Below, one piece after another: positions 17,871 to 27,586 of a stretch of DNA of 64,000 bases. Each line of letters opens with the position of its first letter. Within the stretch, counting starts at the first letter, position 1. The position numbers and the translations under genes were made by a program. The notes under the pieces were generated by a model, which was given only the letters and a program-made list of their open reading frames with translations, did not search any database and was not told the DNA's origin. The stretch comes from Deltaproteobacteria bacterium. Lineage in GTDB: Bacteria; Desulfobacterota; Binatia; HRBIN30; CADEER01. The stretch spans positions 1 through 64,000 of the forward strand of contig JAJCZJ010000122.1 of the NCBI GenBank assembly GCA_029262455.1, read 5' to 3'.

Positions 17871-17911
17871 CAACTGGCAACTGGTACGTGGCTCATGTAG
17901 CCTCGGCATTC

Positions 17912-20260
17912 ATGAGAAGAACGACTGCCCGGGCTCACCGTGCCTCGATCGCCTGGGTTGTGGCCCTAGCGGCCGTACTTTCCGCCTGCAACTCGGTTCA
18001 AAAACCCGCTAGCTCTCCTCAAGAGAGGCGTGAGGGACAGACGTTCGCCATCCTCATCAACGGCGGCGGCAGACCTCGGATCAACTTCCAGTCGCACCTC
18101 ACGCACGTTCGCGGCTTTGTCGACCTGCTCGACGAGTACGGCGTCGCACGCAAGAACACCGTGATCTTCGCGTCAGACGGCAGCGACCCGACAGAGGATC
18201 TGGCGACCCGTGAAGTCAACGACATCGACGACTTCTGGATCCTGCCGCGAGGCGCCCAGCAGGCCCTGCGCCCGCGCATCGAGTACGTCGACTCCAAGGT
18301 CGAAGGATACGAACTTCAGCCGGCTCGCAAAGTCGCGATCGAGAATTGGTTCGTCAGCAATGCCTGGAGATTCCAAGCCGACGATACGCTGTTCTTCTAC
18401 GTAACCGACCACGGGGAGATCAACAAAGACGATCTGACCAACAACACGATCGTGCTGTGGAAGGAGCGACTCAGCGTCGATGAGTTGGGTGAGATTCTCG
18501 ACATTCTGCCCAAAGGAGTCCGCACAGTGATGCTCATGTCGCAGTGTTTCTCGGGCTCTTTCGCCGGCATCACCAGCGCCGAAAAAAACATCTGCGGGTA
18601 CTTCGCGTCGAGTGCGGATCGGCCGGCCTACGGCTGCTATCCGGAGAATCGCGGCGTCGACGGAGTCGGCCACTCACACCACTTTCTGCGCGGCATCGAA
18701 GACCTAGGCAGCCTTTCCGAAGCGCAGTCGCACGTGCTGGTTTTCGATGACTCGCCCGACGTTCCCCACACCAGCAGCGACGCTTTCCTGCGCGGCAAGC
18801 TCGAAGCCGTCGCCAAGGGTGATGGCGATAAGGACCTCGACGAAACCGTCGACAAGTACCTCGAGAAGGCCTGGCTCGACCGCTCCCGCTGGGAGCCGGA
18901 GATCCGGCTGCTCGATCGCATCGGCAAAGCCTATGGAATCTACAGTCCCCGGTCGCTCAAAGAATTAGAGACCCAGATCTCGCTCCTGCCGAAGGTCAGC
19001 AAGGAGCTGTCGACCTACGCCCAGCGCTGGCAGGAGGCGTTCAACTCGGTGCGACAACAGAATCTGCGCGCCTTACTCGAGTCGAACGAGGCATGGTCCG
19101 AGCGTTTGAAACCAGAGGTCCTGAAGGAACTCACTCCGGAACAGCGCACCGAGCTCAGCGTCGAGCTCGTGAAAGAGTTACTACCCCTCGCCAAAAGTAG
19201 CGGGCGTATCGCTCGCATGAACACTCTACGCACTCGCGCCGAGGACGCCGCAGCAGCCGCTTACCGTATGGAGGTTCGACTCGGCGTGCTGCTGCGCATG
19301 CACAATCAACTCACCTCGATTGCCGGTAGGACTCTCATCGAGGAGCCTGGCCAAGAAGAAGCAAAGGCTAGCTACGAGGCACTCACCGAATGCGAAGATC
19401 TACGCCTCGACGATCCCGCCGGCGCCTCCCCGCTGCGGCGCCTGACGCGAGCACCCGGCAACTGGTGGCAGCAACTAAGTCAGAGCGAAGAGTCCGTCGA
19501 GGACCCCGAGCCGTTCCCCCACCTCGCCGATGATCAAGATCTCGTCGACGACGTTCGACCCGCATGGATGGGGATTCGCTATCGGCCGCCCTCGAAAGAA
19601 GAAAGGGACGGCGACAAGCGCAGCCCCGGCGCGGTAACCGTGGTCACCGTCTATCCTGAATCCGCCGCGGCGAAAGCCGGCTTGCAGATCGGTGACGTCA
19701 TTCTCGGACCGCCCGACAATCGTTTTCTCGAACCAAACCAGGTGCGCGAGTGGACCATGCAGCGCGAGGTCGGCGAGCCCGCCCCGATCGACGTCGATCG
19801 CGACGGTGAGGTCATTCACCTGACACTTCGCCCCGACCCTTTTCCAATCGATCTACCAAAGCTGCCCGGTCCACCGAAAGTCGGAGCCACGGCGCCAAAG
19901 GTCGAGGTCGAAGCGTTCCGCGGGGACGTCACCGTTCACGCCGGTACCAAGACGATGCTTTTCTTCTGGGCGACATGGTGCGCTCCGTGCAAATTCGCTC
20001 TTCCCGAGGTGATGCGGGTCGCCCGCGAGGAAGGCGTGCACGTGATCGCGATTACTGACGAAAAGCCCAAACTCCTGGAGAAGTTCTTCGCCGACTTCGA
20101 CGAACCGTTCCCGGCCGATGTCGCCTACGACCCTTTTCGTCAATCGTTTCAGGCATACGGGGTCAGCGGTACGCCGACCTTCGTCCTGATCGATGGCAGC
20201 GGCCAGGTCGAGTACTACAATACCGGGTACAACGCCCAAGTCGGACTGGCGTTGCCGTAG
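17912..20260 (+). CDS. Lipoprotein fusion: caspase/C13-like protease + PDZ + TlpA-type thioredoxin
   Basis: This 782-residue protein starts at ATG 17912; an upstream in-frame ATG at 17888 gives a less normal signal. The lipobox is VLSAC with Cys26. Residues about 45-290 form a clan-CD protease-like domain with candidate dyad His167 (FYVTDHGEIN) and Cys212 (LMSQCFSGSF), closest in style to legumain/C13 or caspase-like proteins. A helical middle (about 340-500) is followed by a PDZ-like segment (about 545-640, VTVVTVYPESAAAKAGLQIGDVI). The last part is a TlpA/redoxin domain with Cys690-Ala-Pro-Cys693 (FFWATWCAPC) and a cis-Pro loop (GVSGTPTFVL). I know of no standard family with this order. It follows a repeat-filled divergent gap. 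Confidence 0.82.
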   Translation: MRRTTARAHRASIAWVVALAAVLSACNSVQKPASSPQERREGQTFAILINGGGRPRINFQSHLTHVRGFVDLLDEYGVARKNTVIFASDGSDPTEDLATREVNDIDDFWILPRGAQQALRPRIEYVDSKVEGYELQPARKVAIENWFVSNAWRFQADDTLFFYVTDHGEINKDDLTNNTIVLWKERLSVDELGEILDILPKGVRTVMLMSQCFSGSFAGITSAEKNICGYFASSADRPAYGCYPENRGVDGVGHSHHFLRGIEDLGSLSEAQSHVLVFDDSPDVPHTSSDAFLRGKLEAVAKGDGDKDLDETVDKYLEKAWLDRSRWEPEIRLLDRIGKAYGIYSPRSLKELETQISLLPKVSKELSTYAQRWQEAFNSVRQQNLRALLESNEAWSERLKPEVLKELTPEQRTELSVELVKELLPLAKSSGRIARMNTLRTRAEDAAAAAYRMEVRLGVLLRMHNQLTSIAGRTLIEEPGQEEAKASYEALTECEDLRLDDPAGASPLRRLTRAPGNWWQQLSQSEESVEDPEPFPHLADDQDLVDDVRPAWMGIRYRPPSKEERDGDKRSPGAVTVVTVYPESAAAKAGLQIGDVILGPPDNRFLEPNQVREWTMQREVGEPAPIDVDRDGEVIHLTLRPDPFPIDLPKLPGPPKVGATAPKVEVEAFRGDVTVHAGTKTMLFFWATWCAPCKFALPEVMRVAREEGVHVIAITDEKPKLLEKFFADFDEPFPADVAYDPFRQSFQAYGVSGTPTFVLIDGSGQVEYYNTGYNAQVGLALP

Positions 20261-20463
20261 GCGCAGCTTTCCGGGCGAGGCGCCGCCGCGCCGCGTACAA
20301 CTCACCGGGTGGCGGCTGCGACACGCCTCGCTCCCTGAACGACTCGGCGGCGCCTCTCGCTCCCAGCCGCGCTCCCATTGCGCCGAGCTCAAAATCCGTG
20401 ACCTGCTGATAAAGAACCCCGGGCGTTTACTCCACCGGGCTGAGGGGCCATAATTCGGGGTTC

Positions 20464-21486
20464 ATGAGTACGCGGGACACACACGGCAGGCCGCTACAGA
20501 ATCTGCGGATCTCCGTAACGGACAGGTGTAACTTGCGATGTCAGTACTGCATGCCGGAGGAGAGCTACACCTGGCTGCCGCGCAAGGACATTCTCGACTT
20601 CGAAGAAATCGCCACGCTGGTCGACGCGTTCACCGACTTAGGGGTAGACAAAGTCCGCCTCACTGGCGGCGAGCCGCTCCTGCGGCACGATCTGCCAGAT
20701 CTCGTCCGCATGCTGGCGACGAAACAGCCCATCCGTGATCTCGCACTGACCACCAACGGGATCCTGCTCAGCGATCAAGCGGAAGCGCTCAAAGCAGCTG
20801 GACTCCACCGCCTGACCGTAAGCCTCGACACACTACGCGAGGATCGATTCGTCGATCTCACCCGTCGCGACTCGTTGGCGAAAGTGCTCGAGGGAATCGC
20901 GGCCGCCGACGCCGCCGGTTTCAAACCGATTAAGATCGACACCGTCGTCATGCGCGGAATCAACGACGACGAGCTCATCGATCTCATCGAATTCGGAAAG
21001 CGGTATGAAGCCGAGGTCCGATTCATCGAGTACATGGACGTCGGCGGTGCGACACTCTGGTCCCGCGACCGCGTCGTTTCTCGCGACCAGATCCTCGAGA
21101 CGCTGGCGGCGCACTACGGCGACACCAAGACAGCGTCGAGCGACGCCAGCGCCCCGGCCGATCGCTACACACTGCCCGACGGGACCGCGTTCGGAATCAT
21201 CGCCTCGACTACGGCGCCGTTCTGTTCCGCTTGCGATCGCGCCCGGCTGACGGCCGACGGCATGTGGTACCTGTGCCTTTACGCGCGCATCGGGACCGAC
21301 CTACGGGGGGCACTCCGAGGCGGCGCAAGCCGCGAAGAGATTTCCGCACTACTCCAGCGCGTGTGGGGGCGCCGGGACGACCGCGGCGCCGAGCGCCGCT
21401 TGGCCGAGCGCGACCGCGACGCCCTGCTCTCAGCGGAGCAACTGCGCGACGATCCGCACCTCGAGATGCACACCCGCGGCGGATGA
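20464..21486 (+). CDS. moaA: GTP 3',8-cyclase MoaA (molybdenum cofactor biosynthesis)
   Basis: This 340-residue radical-SAM enzyme makes 3',8-cH2GTP in molybdopterin synthesis. The SAM-cluster motif is Cys22-x3-Cys26-x2-Cys29 (CNLRCQYC). The second Fe-S cluster is Cys254-x2-Cys257-x13-Cys271, and the essential C-terminal Gly-Gly is present (HTRGG). Other family marks are VRLTGGEPLLR and TNG in ALTTNG. The remaining moa/moe genes are absent from the window. Confidence 0.97.
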   Translation: MSTRDTHGRPLQNLRISVTDRCNLRCQYCMPEESYTWLPRKDILDFEEIATLVDAFTDLGVDKVRLTGGEPLLRHDLPDLVRMLATKQPIRDLALTTNGILLSDQAEALKAAGLHRLTVSLDTLREDRFVDLTRRDSLAKVLEGIAAADAAGFKPIKIDTVVMRGINDDELIDLIEFGKRYEAEVRFIEYMDVGGATLWSRDRVVSRDQILETLAAHYGDTKTASSDASAPADRYTLPDGTAFGIIASTTAPFCSACDRARLTADGMWYLCLYARIGTDLRGALRGGASREEISALLQRVWGRRDDRGAERRLAERDRDALLSAEQLRDDPHLEMHTRGG

Positions 21487-21545
21487 CACCTTCGGCAAAC
21501 ACGCGTAATCGCACAACATGTGACGGCGACAGCGTTGAACAACTT

Positions 21546-21624
21546 GGTAGGCTAAAGCCAACCCTACGCTTCGCCGTACACATCGTGCACACCGGACGAG
21601 CTGTAGGGTTGGCTTTAGCCTACC
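21546..21624. terminator. GTAGGCT-family inverted repeat, possible moaA terminator
   Basis: Two perfect 22-bp arms (21546-21567 and 21603-21624, beginning GGTAGGCTAAAGCC) are separated by 35 bp. Transcribed, they would form a long stem without a T tract. It belongs to the same family as 3592-3652 and 63886-63907. Placement after moaA fits a transcript end, but the element may simply be a REP-like repeat. Confidence 0.6.
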
Positions 21625-21655
21625 AGACGGTCGATCAGCATCTCCCCAGCGCCGC

Positions 21656-22657
21656 ATGGGATGCCACTTGATCCAAGTGGAAACCATCGTCGGCAACTCT
21701 CTGACCGACAACCCGATGGGTGACCCGGTTGAACGGCGTGTTCCGGTCGTCACCCCACCCGGCTATTCAACCAGCGATCGCTCGTACCCCACCGTGTACT
21801 TCCTCGCCGGATTCGCCGGTGGCGGCGTCCACACCATGGGCACTTCCATCTGGTCGGAAAACACCCCACAGCGCGTCGAGCGACTGATGGCGGCAGGCGA
21901 AATTTCGCCGATGATCTTCGTCATCCCCGATTGCATCACGCGACTCGGCGGCAGCCAGTACGTCAACTCGGACGCCACCGGTCGCTACGAGGATCATCTG
22001 ATCGAGGACGTGGTGCCGTTCATCGACGGCAAGTTCCGCACGATCAAAGACCGCGACCACCGTGCTGTCATGGGGAAGAGTTCTGGAGGCTACGGCGCGA
22101 CGATGCTCGCGATGCACTACCCGGAAATCTTCGGCCACGTCGCCGACCATTCGGGCGATCGCTATTTCGACTTCTGTTACCAAGCGGACATCCCGGTGGT
22201 CGTCGCCTCTCTCGGACCGTACGGCAACTCACCGGCAAAGTTCTTGTCCGAGTTTCCGCATCCACCAAAGCAACGCGGTCGCAACTGGTTCACCATCATC
22301 AACATGCTGGCGATGGCATCGTGCTATTCACCAAACCCGGCCAGCGAGATCGGCTTCGATCTGCCCTTTGATTCAGAAACCGGCGAACGAGTCGAGGCGG
22401 TCTGGCAGCGCTGGCTAAAACACGACCCGGTTCACGTCGTCGAGCAGCACGCCGACGCGCTGCGCTCACTGCGGACCTACTTCATCGACTGCGGCAAGTG
22501 GGACGAACACCACCTACAACTCGGCAACCGGATCTATTGCAAGAAGCTCCGCGAGCTGGGCATCGAACATACCTACGAAGAGTTCGACGGCGGGCATATG
22601 GGCACCGCGCATCGCTACGAAAGATCCTTACAAATCTTCTCCTCTGCCTTTGTCTGA
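21656..22657 (+). CDS. Putative esterase (esterase D family alpha/beta hydrolase)
   Basis: This 333-residue protein has the family layout: RVPVVTPPGYSTSDRSYPTVYFLAGFAGG near the N-terminus, the nucleophile elbow GKSSGGYGA (about residue 142), and a late acid/His pair (DCGKWDEHHLQ, FDGGHMG near the end). This matches PF00756, which covers esterases and S-formylglutathione hydrolases. No signal peptide is visible. It is separated from moaA by the inverted repeat and is probably transcribed alone. Confidence 0.82.
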   Translation: MGCHLIQVETIVGNSLTDNPMGDPVERRVPVVTPPGYSTSDRSYPTVYFLAGFAGGGVHTMGTSIWSENTPQRVERLMAAGEISPMIFVIPDCITRLGGSQYVNSDATGRYEDHLIEDVVPFIDGKFRTIKDRDHRAVMGKSSGGYGATMLAMHYPEIFGHVADHSGDRYFDFCYQADIPVVVASLGPYGNSPAKFLSEFPHPPKQRGRNWFTIINMLAMASCYSPNPASEIGFDLPFDSETGERVEAVWQRWLKHDPVHVVEQHADALRSLRTYFIDCGKWDEHHLQLGNRIYCKKLRELGIEHTYEEFDGGHMGTAHRYERSLQIFSSAFV

Positions 22658-22826
22658 GCCCGAGCCTCTGCCTAGCCGGAGGTGGCAGATACCGGCAGGG
22701 CAAGGGCACCGGCTGACGAAGGCACAGGCACAGCCTGAGGAGGAGCGCTTGAATCGGCTTTCACACCCTGCCTAAACACTCTGATACGCGCGGCCGTGCG
22801 CAGCGGCCCAGCCAGAGGAGTAGCGG

Positions 22827-25800
22827 ATGTCCACCACGAAACGATTCAACCGATTCCCGATCCTTATCTTGTGCCTCGCCTTCGTGGCCTGCTCCAGCGA
22901 CGACGGCGGCAGCCGTCCGGACCCAATCGCAGAGCTGCCGGTCGACGCGACGGTCACCCTCCCCGGCCTGCCCGCTGCCGTCGAGGTCGTCACCGACGAG
23001 CTCGGCATCATTCATATCTACGGTCCCGACGAAAGTGCCGTGACGTTTACCCAAGGCTACGAAACGGCGCGTTCGCGATTCTGGGAAATGGACGCGTTCC
23101 GGCGGGTCGCCACCGGGCGACTGTCCGAGATCTTCGGCAACTTCACCATCGGGTCGGACGTCGATATGCGAACCTTCTTCACGACGCGCGACGGTCGCCG
23201 ACTCGAAGATGCACTGTGGGAACGCGTCCAGGTCGACGCCCCGGAAGTCGCTTCGCTGATCCAAGACTACACCGACGGCGTCAACGCCTGGCTCGCCGAT
23301 GTGCGCGCCGGCCGCAACGGCGCCACCATGCCCGCGGAGTATACCTTCGCCATCATCGCCAATTTCACGGAAGACGACCTCGTCAATTGGCGACCGCAAG
23401 ACACGCTCGCTGTCGGCCGTCTGCAAGCCTCCAACCTATCGGACGATACCGGATCCGACATCGGTCGCGGCGAACGCATGGCCGCCCTACCCGCAGCCAT
23501 CCACGACGACTTGTATCGCAGCGCCCCAGCCACCAACGCGACCATCATTCCCGCCGGTGCGCAGCAGAATGCCCGCGCCGCGCTTCGCAGAGCCATCGAC
23601 AAGCTCCCACCGCTCGAAGTTCTGGCGGCAGTGCGCAGATCCCTCAATGAAACGACCTTGCTGAATCCAGTCACACGCGGCAGCGAGTTTGTCGGCAGCA
23701 ACAACTGGATCGTCAGCCCGGCGATGTCGGAGAGCGGCAACGCTCTCCTCGCCAACGACCCGCACCTGGCGCATTTCAATCCACCTGTCTGGCACATGGT
23801 GCACCTGGAAACCGCCGACGGTCTGTCCGTGAGCGGCGTCAATTTCCCCGGCCTCGCGGGGGTGATCCTCGGACACAACAAATTCGGCGCATGGGGCGCG
23901 ACGACGTCAAACATGGACGTCACCGACGTCTACGTCGAAACCGTGACCACTCCCGACGACTATCCGGCTTCACCGCGAACCGTGCTCTTCAACGGCGAAC
24001 AAGTGCCGGTGCAGCGCGTCGTCGAACGCCTGCGCGTGCGCAACCCCCAGGGTGAGTTCGATGTGATTCCGTTGCCCATCGAGATCGTTCCACACCACGG
24101 CCCGATGGTCGCAGATCCTGACATCAACGATGACGTCGAGGGCTTGGCCGCCACCAACATGTCCGTTCGTTGGACCGGCCACGAGGTCACTCTCGACGCA
24201 GTCTTTCTCAATAGTCTGATCAAGGCCCGCAACGTGGAAGAGTTCAAAGCGGCCGTTCGGTTCTTTGCCGTCGGCGGTCAGAACTGGGTCTGGGCGGATA
24301 CGACTGGCGACATCGCCTACTTTCCGTTCGCCTTGCTACCGCAACGGCCCGAAGGCGCAATCCCCTGGATGCCGATGCCCGGCACGGGCGAAGCGGAGTG
24401 GCTCACAGACGCGAACGGCAACACTCTTTGGCTGCCAGAAGAGCAGTTTCCGCAATCGGTCAATCCGGCCGAGGGCTACCTGGCGTCATCGAACAACGAC
24501 CACAACGGCAACACCCTCGACAACGACCCACTCAATGACGACATCTATCTAGCGTACTCCAACGCCATCGGCTTTCGACAGGAACGCATCCTTTCGCTGC
24601 TTTCGAACGATGCCGGGGTTCGCCCCGCCGGTGCGAAGATGACGTTGGCCGACATGGCGGCTTACCAGTACGACCACGTCAGCCTCGAGGCCTCGCGTCT
24701 CCTGCCGTTCCTGTTCGCCGCAGCCGACAATCGGCCCGACCTGGTCACTACCGAGCTGGGCGCTGCAATCGCGCGCCTGCGCGAATGGGGCACTGGCAAA
24801 GACGGCTCTCCAGCCTGGGATATGCTTTCCGGCGTGGACGCCGCCGATTTTCGCGACGACGTCGACCCGCGCTCGTCCGCGGTATCCGCTGAAGAAGTCG
24901 CCGACTCGATCGCGACGTCAATTTTCGTGGGCTGGTCGACTCGTTTAGCGCGCGCAACCTTCAGCGACGACCTCGACGGTACGGGCGTCGGTTCCCCAGG
25001 CGGCTCCGACGCGACGAAGGCTCTACTTCACCTGCTCGAGGACATCGACAGAACCGACCCGGGATTCGTCGTCCACACCAAAGGCGCCAATGGCGAGAGC
25101 TCGCTTTGGGACGACAAGGCGACCTCGGCGGTCGAGACCCGCGACGAGGTTCTACTAGGGGCGCTGCGCGATGGCCTCGCGTTCCTCAGCGGCGCCTTCG
25201 AGACCGACGATCCCGACGACTGGCAATGGGGCAAGATCCACGGCCTCCGCTTTCAGCACTTCTTCGGACAAGCCGGAGTGCCGACGTTCGACCTCGGAAA
25301 CTTCCCGTCACACGGGGGACGTTTTACCGTCAATCCCGCTTCCTACAGTCTCAATTCAAACTCCTTCAACTTTGTTGCCGGCCCGTCGATGCGATTGGTC
25401 ACTGAGCTGGACCCAGCGGGCGTCCGCACTTTCAATTCACTTCCCGGCGGCAACTTCGGCAACCCCGGAGAGCTCACTGAAGAAACTTACAACCGCATCA
25501 ATCCGGAGATCCACTACGGCGACCTGACCAGCCGCTACCTGAACGGCGAAACCTTCGAGGTACCGTTCACCCGCGACCAAGTCGTCGCAGCAGCCGAGCG
25601 GAAAGTGCGCTACGAGCCGGCGCCGGTCGACCAGACCGCCCTGCCACTTTACCAGGGCCCGGGGCCTTACCCGGTCGGAGTGCGGACCTTCAGCCTTGGA
25701 GTCGAGCCCGACCGTGATGTCGATATCTGGTACCCAGCGGTGCCCGGTAGCGAAGTCGGCGTCGAACGCGCACGCTACGAAAGCCTCGATTCGCTGCCCG

Positions 25801-26660
25801 CAAATCTCGTCGAACCGATTCGCGAGGCATTCCCGGAGCTCAACTCGGTCATTGAGATGACTGCTTACCCCGAGTTGCCCATCAGCGAAGACGGCCCCTT
25901 TCCGATTGTATTGTTCAGCCACGGGTTCGGCGGCTTTCGCCAAGCCAACTCGATGAACGCAGCAGGGGTTGCTTCCTGGGGCTTCATCGTCGCCTCGACG
26001 GATCATCTCGAACGCGGCCTCACCGAGGTTTCGCTACCCGGAACCCATCCCGGTCCGATTCGCGATACCGAAGACATGCTGGCCATGATCGACCTGCTGG
26101 AATCGGAGAACGTTACCGCCGGCGGTCCCTTCGCCGGCGCCGTCGATGCGTCGCTGGTCGCAGCAACCGGCCACTCCGCCGGTGGCGGCGCTTCCCTGCG
26201 CATCCTCGAAGATCCGCGCATCGACGCCGTGGTCGGTTACGCAGCAGCCGGTAGCGCCACCAACGAGTCGAACAAGCCGGTGATGCTGATCGGTGCCGCC
26301 GGCGACATTGCCGTGACATCAGAGCGAACACGCGAAGCCTTCGACGGTCTCAATCCACCGAAGCGGCTCGTCATTGTCGCCGAGACCGGGCACAACAGCT
26401 TCACCGACCAATGTCCGGGAATCCGCGAGCTCGGCGGACTCGCCAGCCTGCCACTGCCGATTCCCGACAATCTCGTCCGCCTCGGCGACGACGGCTGCTC
26501 GGATCTAGAGTTCCCGGCCGAGCGCGCCTACGGCATCTTCCAGCACTTCACGGTCGCACATCTGCGCGACGCCTTCGGCATCGACGAAACGCCAACCGGA
26601 CTCGGTCCGGGCATCGCCAACGCATTCGACGTAGCGATCGAATACCGCGACACCGAATAG
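22827..26660 (+). CDS. Lipoprotein: penicillin acylase (Ntn hydrolase) fused to C-terminal alpha/beta hydrolase
   Basis: This 1277-residue protein has a lipobox with Cys22 (AFVACSS). Residues about 40-930 match penicillin acylase: an alpha-chain-like start (TFTQGYETARSRFWEMDAFRRVATGRLSE) and the self-cleaving nucleophile Ser291 in VGSNNWIVSP, followed by ANDPHL. Then come the NFPGLAGVILGHN segment and conserved FNFVAGPSMRLV and NFGNPGELT late in the beta chain. Residues about 940-1277 are a second hydrolase related to dienelactone hydrolase/PAF-acetylhydrolase: VDIWYPA, IVLFSHGFGG, nucleophile Ser1117 in GHSAGGGA, and a late GHNSF histidine. Penicillin acylases are normally near 750-850 residues, so the second enzyme is an appended fusion. 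An amide or acyl-homoserine-lactone substrate is a guess. Confidence 0.88.
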   Translation: MSTTKRFNRFPILILCLAFVACSSDDGGSRPDPIAELPVDATVTLPGLPAAVEVVTDELGIIHIYGPDESAVTFTQGYETARSRFWEMDAFRRVATGRLSEIFGNFTIGSDVDMRTFFTTRDGRRLEDALWERVQVDAPEVASLIQDYTDGVNAWLADVRAGRNGATMPAEYTFAIIANFTEDDLVNWRPQDTLAVGRLQASNLSDDTGSDIGRGERMAALPAAIHDDLYRSAPATNATIIPAGAQQNARAALRRAIDKLPPLEVLAAVRRSLNETTLLNPVTRGSEFVGSNNWIVSPAMSESGNALLANDPHLAHFNPPVWHMVHLETADGLSVSGVNFPGLAGVILGHNKFGAWGATTSNMDVTDVYVETVTTPDDYPASPRTVLFNGEQVPVQRVVERLRVRNPQGEFDVIPLPIEIVPHHGPMVADPDINDDVEGLAATNMSVRWTGHEVTLDAVFLNSLIKARNVEEFKAAVRFFAVGGQNWVWADTTGDIAYFPFALLPQRPEGAIPWMPMPGTGEAEWLTDANGNTLWLPEEQFPQSVNPAEGYLASSNNDHNGNTLDNDPLNDDIYLAYSNAIGFRQERILSLLSNDAGVRPAGAKMTLADMAAYQYDHVSLEASRLLPFLFAAADNRPDLVTTELGAAIARLREWGTGKDGSPAWDMLSGVDAADFRDDVDPRSSAVSAEEVADSIATSIFVGWSTRLARATFSDDLDGTGVGSPGGSDATKALLHLLEDIDRTDPGFVVHTKGANGESSLWDDKATSAVETRDEVLLGALRDGLAFLSGAFETDDPDDWQWGKIHGLRFQHFFGQAGVPTFDLGNFPSHGGRFTVNPASYSLNSNSFNFVAGPSMRLVTELDPAGVRTFNSLPGGNFGNPGELTEETYNRINPEIHYGDLTSRYLNGETFEVPFTRDQVVAAAERKVRYEPAPVDQTALPLYQGPGPYPVGVRTFSLGVEPDRDVDIWYPAVPGSEVGVERARYESLDSLPANLVEPIREAFPELNSVIEMTAYPELPISEDGPFPIVLFSHGFGGFRQANSMNAAGVASWGFIVASTDHLERGLTEVSLPGTHPGPIRDTEDMLAMIDLLESENVTAGGPFAGAVDASLVAATGHSAGGGASLRILEDPRIDAVVGYAAAGSATNESNKPVMLIGAAGDIAVTSERTREAFDGLNPPKRLVIVAETGHNSFTDQCPGIRELGGLASLPLPIPDNLVRLGDDGCSDLEFPAERAYGIFQHFTVAHLRDAFGIDETPTGLGPGIANAFDVAIEYRDTE

Positions 26661-26901
26661 ACACCACCATACATCCCAGCCGGCGCGAAAGGCCAACTTC
26701 GGATGGTCTTTCGCGCTCCGGCCAGCCCGCATTTCTCACCAGGTTTCGTCGCGAGAGCGTGGAGGGGCGTGCGGATCAAGGCCGCACGGAGTGAGGCGCC
26801 CGGAGGCATCCCTTAACAGGCTGTCGAGGACGGCGAGGGAGTACGGCCTTGAGACGCTTGCCCATCTGCGCTCGCAGCAGAAAGCTGGTGAGATATGCGG
26901 G
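26661..26901. other. Intergenic region with possible degenerate repeat
   Basis: 241 bp between convergent genes. Read on the minus strand, about 26810-26900 encodes a Leu/Arg-rich phrase (SFLLRAQMGKRLKAVLP) without a start. It may be a decayed coding or repeat remnant. Nothing else is recognised. Confidence 0.3.
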
Positions 26902-27336
26902 CTAGGACAATGGATTCCGCAGCCGTAGCTCCGGGAACAGAGCAAAGTCGCGATCGGCGGTGAGCAGTTCGTCGACACCATGCGCCACGCAGATCGCAGC
27001 AACTCTGGCGTCGTGAACCACCGCACCAAGAACACGAGGCCGACAGACGAAGGACTCGAGAACCGCAAGGAAGTCCTCCGTTTCGCCCAGCAACAAGCTC
27101 GTCGGAGAACCTGTCCACGCTTCGATCTGCCGCCAAGCCTGCGCGGTCGAACTCGCCGAGTCCTTCCAGATGCGGGGATTCGTCACGACGCTGACGAACT
27201 CATAAAGACATGGCCATGGAATCGCCCACCCGCCGCGCCCCTGCGCCAACGCACGCATCTCGGCCTTGGCAGCATCGTGATGGCGCGACTCGCGGCGGTG
27301 CGCATAAACGAGAATATTGGTGTCGACAGCGATCAC
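26902..27336 (-). CDS. vapC: PIN-domain ribonuclease toxin, VapC family
   Basis: This 144-residue PIN-domain protein begins MIAVDTNILVYAHR with the first acidic ligand Asp5. It has a central Glu (PCLYEFVSVVTNP) and the final acidic motif LLTADRDFALF. VapC toxins cleave RNA using these carboxylates with Mg2+. Its start overlaps the stop of the upstream antitoxin gene by 4 bp. It is paralogous to the PIN gene at 48416-48844. Confidence 0.93.
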   Translation of the reverse strand: MIAVDTNILVYAHRRESRHHDAAKAEMRALAQGRGGWAIPWPCLYEFVSVVTNPRIWKDSASSTAQAWRQIEAWTGSPTSLLLGETEDFLAVLESFVCRPRVLGAVVHDARVAAICVAHGVDELLTADRDFALFPELRLRNPLS

Positions 27337-27581
27337 TGAGAATGCGATCCGCCGTAAATCTCGGCTCGCAGGTCCTGCCAGGACAGTGCCTCGAGCGGAT
27401 CGGACGCTTCTGGGTCGCCCACACTCGCGTCGGGCATCGCGTAGGCACCGGGCAAAGCGCGCTCCGACAATATTCGACGCAAGCCCTCTTCCACGACAGC
27501 CCTGAACGGCTTGCCTACACTCTTCGCGTAGCGCTTCGCGCGATCCAGCAGAACATCCTGGATCTCAATCGTCGTCTTCAT
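27333..27581 (-). CDS. vapB: Antitoxin, ribbon-helix-helix/VapB type
   Basis: This 82-residue protein starts MKTTIEIQDVLLDRAKRYAKSVGKPFRAVVEEGLRRIL, a ribbon-helix-helix DNA-binding N-terminus. The tail, rich in Asp, Glu and Pro, would wrap the toxin. It comes first in the pair and overlaps vapC by 4 bp. An inverted repeat immediately upstream (27587-27615) is a likely autoregulatory operator. Confidence 0.9.
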   Translation of the reverse strand: MKTTIEIQDVLLDRAKRYAKSVGKPFRAVVEEGLRRILSERALPGAYAMPDASVGDPEASDPLEALSWQDLRAEIYGGSHSQ

Positions 27582-27586
27582 GGGGG

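Noticed and set aside
17781-17909. N-terminal extension of the DrrA-like ATPase
   Set aside because: It would translate GTACGGGG repeats into Tyr/Pro-rich sequence; similarity starts at the GTG at 17780.
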